Below, piece after piece: positions 60,934 through 64,000 of a stretch of 64,000 nt of DNA (positions are counted from its first letter, which is position 1; every line of letters starts with the position of its first letter). The notes below the pieces were generated by a model that saw only the letters and a list, made by a program, of their open reading frames with translations, was not told the DNA's origin and ran no database searches. The stretch covers positions 1 to 64,000 of the forward strand of contig CAZSFQ010000006.1 in the NCBI GenBank assembly GCA_964606165.1, written 5' to 3'. The position numbers and the translations under genes were made by a program. The stretch comes from UBA4923 sp964606165. Lineage in GTDB: Bacteria > Bacillota > Clostridia > Saccharofermentanales > DTU023.

Positions 60934-62397
60934 TCAGCGGCCCGCGTCCTGCGAGTTCAGCAGTTGGTATACCGCTTCTTCAATTGAACCGGTCAAGACA
61001 GGCCAATCGGCCCCCTGACTGTCTTCAGATATTTTCGCCAGTGATGGCCAAAGAGGAACGTCCGTCTCCTCTGAAACCATACGGATCGCTTCCATCCTGC
61101 CCGCTTCTTTCCCGAAAATGGCACGGGCGCACACGGCAGCGTCTAAAAGCGGTGAGCGTTCCTGGACATAACAGACAGCGGAATCCGCTTTCTGATCCGC
61201 GTGTTTTGCCCAGCAGGCGATGGCGTCAGCCGTGTCACGGCCAACCAGGTAGTCGGTCTGATCATAAACTGTCCTGATCAGTCTAAGGCAATATTTGTAA
61301 TCGCAGGATCCCACGACAATCGATTGGTTCAGAAGCTGGATCTCGTCTTCAGAAAGCAGCTGTTCTCCGGGATTGGCCGCCTGTTGACAAAGATGGCCGG
61401 TCTTCTCGCCGTCACGACCCGTCACCTCATAAAAGAGCCGTTCCAGATTGACCGGGAAATCCATGCCGGTAATACCGGGCCGCTTCCTTTTTACCGGCTG
61501 GGCCGATTTGCCTGTTCGGAAGAGCGGCATCAGGGACGCCGGTTCGCTCTCTCCAACATAGACGGTTCCCAGGGGAATCTGCAAAATGCTGGCGTAGACC
61601 AGGCCGGCCACGAAACTGAGATGGTCCTTTGCTACCGCGAAATCCAGTACTTTCTCTTCACCCGAGAATTCTGCAATGGAGGCCGCGACAGCTGTTGCCA
61701 GCGCGCCGGCGGTCAGTACCTCCAGCAGGTGGCCAGGGCCCATGAAGAGCGGGGCAAAGCCACGGCGGCTCAACTTTTCCTCAAACGACGGCTCAGCGGC
61801 CAGCCGGGCAAATTCACGGTAGCGCGCGTCGAAACCCTCTTCGAACAGCCGGACCTGCTCCCGGCCCGAGACGCGGCCGGCAAGCTCCCCGCCCCGCGCA
61901 CCGCCGGTGGACAGGAAGAGTATCTTGAGCAGATCCGTTTCGCCTCCCGCCAAGGAGACAAGGCTGTCTTCAGGCAAAAGCGCCATGACAAGCCTGGTGT
62001 GTTCCGTCTTTGGCAAAAGCGGCCACAACTTTGAAAACACTGCATGGGTCAGATCGGCAAGACTTCCGGTTGGCATTTGATCGGCGTTGATCAGGAAATA
62101 GCGGTCAAGATAATCGTTCAGCCTCGTCAAGGGCAGCCTCGGCACCTGGTCCATGCCCTCCAATGAACGGAAGGCATCACGAACCACAGCCTCCCAGCTT
62201 ACAAGCGGCAGGTCGGGCAAAAAGCGATGATAGAAAGCGGCCATGACTTCCTGAAAGGGCATCCCCTTCAGGGATGAGAGAGAGAGAGGCTCCGGGGGGC
62301 TTTCAGGCACGTAGAGTCCGCCCGCCCTGGAAATGCCCCTGCAGACCGCCTCAATGCCGCTGACCGGTGGCCCTCCCCTTGTGCTCACATATTGCAT
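60934..62397 (-). CDS. threonine synthase-like protein without PLP lysine (probable pseudoenzyme)
   Basis: 487 residues, full ThrC length. The frame of ThrC is clear: MQYVSTRGGPPVSGIEAV, GISRAGGLYVPESPP, FPVNLERLFYEVTGRDGE. But active-site motifs are altered. The usual HGPTxAFKDxA, with PLP lysine, reads DQMPTGSLADLTHA (Ala114 in place of Lys). The SGDTGKAA phosphate loop and the PTGNFGN loop (here AVAKDHLSFVAG) are also lost. It is not simply decayed: the frame is intact and composition normal, so a non-catalytic role or a changed chemistry is likely. Divergence is too broad for a sequencing error. A true thrC may exist elsewhere. Confidence 0.75.
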   Translation of the reverse strand: MQYVSTRGGPPVSGIEAVCRGISRAGGLYVPESPPEPLSLSSLKGMPFQEVMAAFYHRFLPDLPLVSWEAVVRDAFRSLEGMDQVPRLPLTRLNDYLDRYFLINADQMPTGSLADLTHAVFSKLWPLLPKTEHTRLVMALLPEDSLVSLAGGETDLLKILFLSTGGARGGELAGRVSGREQVRLFEEGFDARYREFARLAAEPSFEEKLSRRGFAPLFMGPGHLLEVLTAGALATAVAASIAEFSGEEKVLDFAVAKDHLSFVAGLVYASILQIPLGTVYVGESEPASLMPLFRTGKSAQPVKRKRPGITGMDFPVNLERLFYEVTGRDGEKTGHLCQQAANPGEQLLSEDEIQLLNQSIVVGSCDYKYCLRLIRTVYDQTDYLVGRDTADAIACWAKHADQKADSAVCYVQERSPLLDAAVCARAIFGKEAGRMEAIRMVSEETDVPLWPSLAKISEDSQGADWPVLTGSIEEAVYQLLNSQDAGR

Positions 62398-62415
62398 GGC
62401 CCGCGACTCCTCATC

Positions 62416-63246
62416 CTATTTGCCACTATCTTGTGGGAAAGTCCTGCGATACAGATCCAGTATCTCAGCAACCGGGGCATCTTCACTTCGCTCGTCAAGG
62501 ATGCGCTCCAACCATTCGAGTTGTTCGCGGCGAGCTTCGTTTCGGACAATCATGGGCCGGATCACAAAATAAAAGACAAGAAAAAGGACAGAAGAGACGA
62601 TGACCGCTATCAGCAGGCCCTGGACCAGCCGGGACACTTTCCCGTGCACCCGCCTTGCGCCCGGGGACAGCCCCTCTTCCATGCGCAGAACTTCATCCTG
62701 CTCACGCCTGCCGGCCATCTGCACACGCCCTGTCCCCTGCTCATCAGCTGCCCTCTGGAGAATGCCGCTTCTTGCCATATGCGCCCGGACGGGAGCGAGC
62801 TTCTGTTCCTTGCGCCTTTTCGAACTGTCGCGCGCCTGCTCCCGGATACGTTCCTCGCGAGCGGCCAGCCGGCAGCGATCAACGGTCCGGGCCAGAGAAG
62901 TGTCGGGCGCGGCCAGGAGAACTTTTTCGAACTGTTCCTCCGCTGCCCGGTAACGCCGCTCTCTTGCTAAAAGAACACCGTAGAGTGAAGATGCTTCCGC
63001 GAACTGCGGCCAGTTGGCAGTCACTTTTTCCAGCGCGATCATGGCAACATCGGCATTTCCTGTTGTCGCCTGACGCAAGGCCCGGTTGTAGACAGACAGG
63101 AGGCGCTCCACCTCACTTTCGGAAGCCACCAGATCCCCCGGAAGCGAATCGAGTTCCCGGTAAGAAGAAAGCACCCGATCCCAGTCGAGCGTTTCCGTTT
63201 TGCTTTTTGCCGGCTGCAAGGGCCGGTCAGTCTGGTTTGGCCGCAA
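62416..63246 (-). CDS. TPR-like protein with one transmembrane helix, hypothetical
   Basis: 276 residues from TTG 63246 (AAAGGTGGGG 5 bases upstream; another TTG at 63306 has no SD). Residues about 55-135 look like TPR helices (VAMIALEKVTANWPQFAEAS and RRYRAAEEQFEKVLLAAPD), then a basic, Arg-rich stretch, one transmembrane helix near 218-243 (LVQGLLIAVIVSSVLFLVFY) and a short charged tail. No known family. It lies between folC and the threonine synthase-like gene on the same strand, 18 bases from the latter. Confidence 0.65.
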   Translation of the reverse strand: MRPNQTDRPLQPAKSKTETLDWDRVLSSYRELDSLPGDLVASESEVERLLSVYNRALRQATTGNADVAMIALEKVTANWPQFAEASSLYGVLLARERRYRAAEEQFEKVLLAAPDTSLARTVDRCRLAAREERIREQARDSSKRRKEQKLAPVRAHMARSGILQRAADEQGTGRVQMAGRREQDEVLRMEEGLSPGARRVHGKVSRLVQGLLIAVIVSSVLFLVFYFVIRPMIVRNEARREQLEWLERILDERSEDAPVAEILDLYRRTFPQDSGK

Positions 63247-63348
63247 GGAAACCCCACCTTTCCATCCAATGGGTCTACCGGTCTGGCCGGTTATCCAGCG
63301 TATCAAGGACTATTAAACCACAAGAGCCGCGGATGAAAAACAGAAGGA

Positions 63349-64000
63349 CTACTTTTTAACGCCCTCCCGTACCAGGGGGCGGACTACTCCTGCCAGATAA
63401 AGTGAACCGCAAATACAGATCATGGCGCCCTTTTTCCGCGCCCGGCTGACCGCTTCCGCCATGGCCTGCCCAATGTCCGGCAGGTCAATCAACTGCATGC
63501 GCATTGGATCAGGCACAATGGATGCCAGTTCCTCAATCAGTTTTTTTGCTTCAATGCGCCTCACGTCAGGTGGTTCGGTCGTAATGACATCAGTAACTGT
63601 ATAGGGCGGATCCAGGAAGAGGGCCTGAAGCATTTCCTTGTGTTCTTTGTCTTTCAGAAGACCGATGACAAAGACAACCGGTCTGTCACCGGCAAGTTTC
63701 CCCAGCGCTTCCCGCAGTCCGAGCCCCGCCTGCACATTGTGCGCGCCATCGAGCAGGATGAGGGGATCCTGTGCCACAACCTCCATACGGGCAGGCCAGA
63801 CACAGTCCGCGATCCCGTGCTGGACCGCGGCCTGATCCGCCATGCCGGCAGAAAGCGCCGCCTCTCCCGCCATCAAGGCGTAGATGGGCTGGTAGGGGCC
63901 GAGGAGCCGGGTCCTGTACAGACGGCCATCTTTTTTTGCCTGAAACTCCTGCCCGGACCAGCCATAGGACAAAAGACCGAAGTCATGGTAGCCAAGGTAG
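63349..64000 (-). CDS. folC: folylpolyglutamate synthase/dihydrofolate synthase, C-terminal part (runs off window edge)
   Basis: The open frame continues past the window end, so the N-terminal Mur-ligase P-loop is not seen. Visible: RLLGPYQPIYALMAGEAA, WPARMEVVAQDPLILLDGAHN (the LDGAHN signature), FVIGLLKDKEHKEML and GSLYLAGVVRPL at the C-terminus. These match FolC, which adds glutamates to folates and may make dihydrofolate. Confidence 0.92.
   Translation of the reverse strand, partial: YLGYHDFGLLSYGWSGQEFQAKKDGRLYRTRLLGPYQPIYALMAGEAALSAGMADQAAVQHGIADCVWPARMEVVAQDPLILLDGAHNVQAGLGLREALGKLAGDRPVVFVIGLLKDKEHKEMLQALFLDPPYTVTDVITTEPPDVRRIEAKKLIEELASIVPDPMRMQLIDLPDIGQAMAEAVSRARKKGAMICICGSLYLAGVVRPLVREGVKK

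Noticed and set aside
1..64000. tRNA, rRNA, CRISPR, IS or prophage elements
   Set aside because: No cloverleaf-like gene in the short gaps, no regular repeat-spacer array, no transposase or phage protein among the open frames.

Overview
The window reads as one piece of chromosome from a moderately GC-rich (by eye about 55-60 % G+C), anaerobic, Gram-positive-type bacterium of the Clostridia (Bacillota). Support comes from RNase J, RemA (DUF370), the YicC/YloC endoribonuclease, RqcH, an LCP cell-wall ligase, a single-chain dimeric glycyl-tRNA synthetase, HemZ, an HPr-like protein with the regulatory serine, pyruvate phosphate dikinase, a PerR/Fur regulator, strong SD sequences and many TTG/GTG starts. 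No rRNA, tRNA, CRISPR array, insertion sequence or phage gene was found. Genes are packed very tightly, with ATGA overlaps inside operons and tail-to-tail overlaps between convergent genes. There is no gene-free stretch longer than 300 bases; the longest gaps (about 13368-13586, 28007-28205 and 42274-42542) hold promoters and operators.

Layout. 1-4.7 kb: start of a Na/Pi-cotransporter-like gene, ribokinase coupled to a metzincin-like protein, a TGS-less threonyl-tRNA synthetase and DeoD. 4.8-9.4 kb: a frameshifted DUF3810 metallopeptidase-like gene, an MBOAT/DHHW pair probably acetylating an envelope polymer, and a small cytosolic protein. 9.4-11.9 kb: malic enzyme, then a Per-box-controlled operon of an AhpC-type peroxiredoxin whose peroxidatic Cys codon is an in-frame TGA (a likely selenoprotein) and a PerR-type regulator. 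11.9-16.7 kb: a 5'-nucleotidase-family phosphatase, then a lipoprotein/ApbE/Gx-transporter/NusG-II set resembling flavin-based extracellular electron transfer loci. 16.8-20.8 kb: transporters and an M20 peptidase. 20.8-30.6 kb: RqcH, QueH, RuvBAC, LCP, S20, a lone Panacea-domain antitoxin-like regulator with a perfect 32-bp palindrome, a GNAT and RNase J. 30.6-35.4 kb: rpsU-recJ-relA. 35.4-44.9 kb: DUF2207 protein, IspF, a methyltransferase, QueT, IleRS, an NCS2 purine permease and a phosphoesterase. 44.8-51.4 kb: HemZ, a DUF1624 acyltransferase, PPDK, GlyRS. 51.4-58.6 kb: rpoZ-gmk-remA-yicC-phosphoesterase-uvrC, an HPr-like protein without the PTS histidine, and rimI-tsaB-tsaE. 58.6-64 kb: rpsI-rplM, a DD-carboxypeptidase, a threonine synthase-like protein that lacks the PLP lysine, a TPR/membrane protein and the 3' part of folC.

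Most of the window is core housekeeping. The accessory or unusual parts are the selenocysteine peroxiredoxin operon, the flavin/lipoprotein locus, the Panacea regulator and the threonine synthase-like pseudoenzyme. Start codons were chosen on Shine-Dalgarno position and family N-termini, so several differ from the longest open frame. All family calls are from reading motifs and remembered family consensus; no database search was run.
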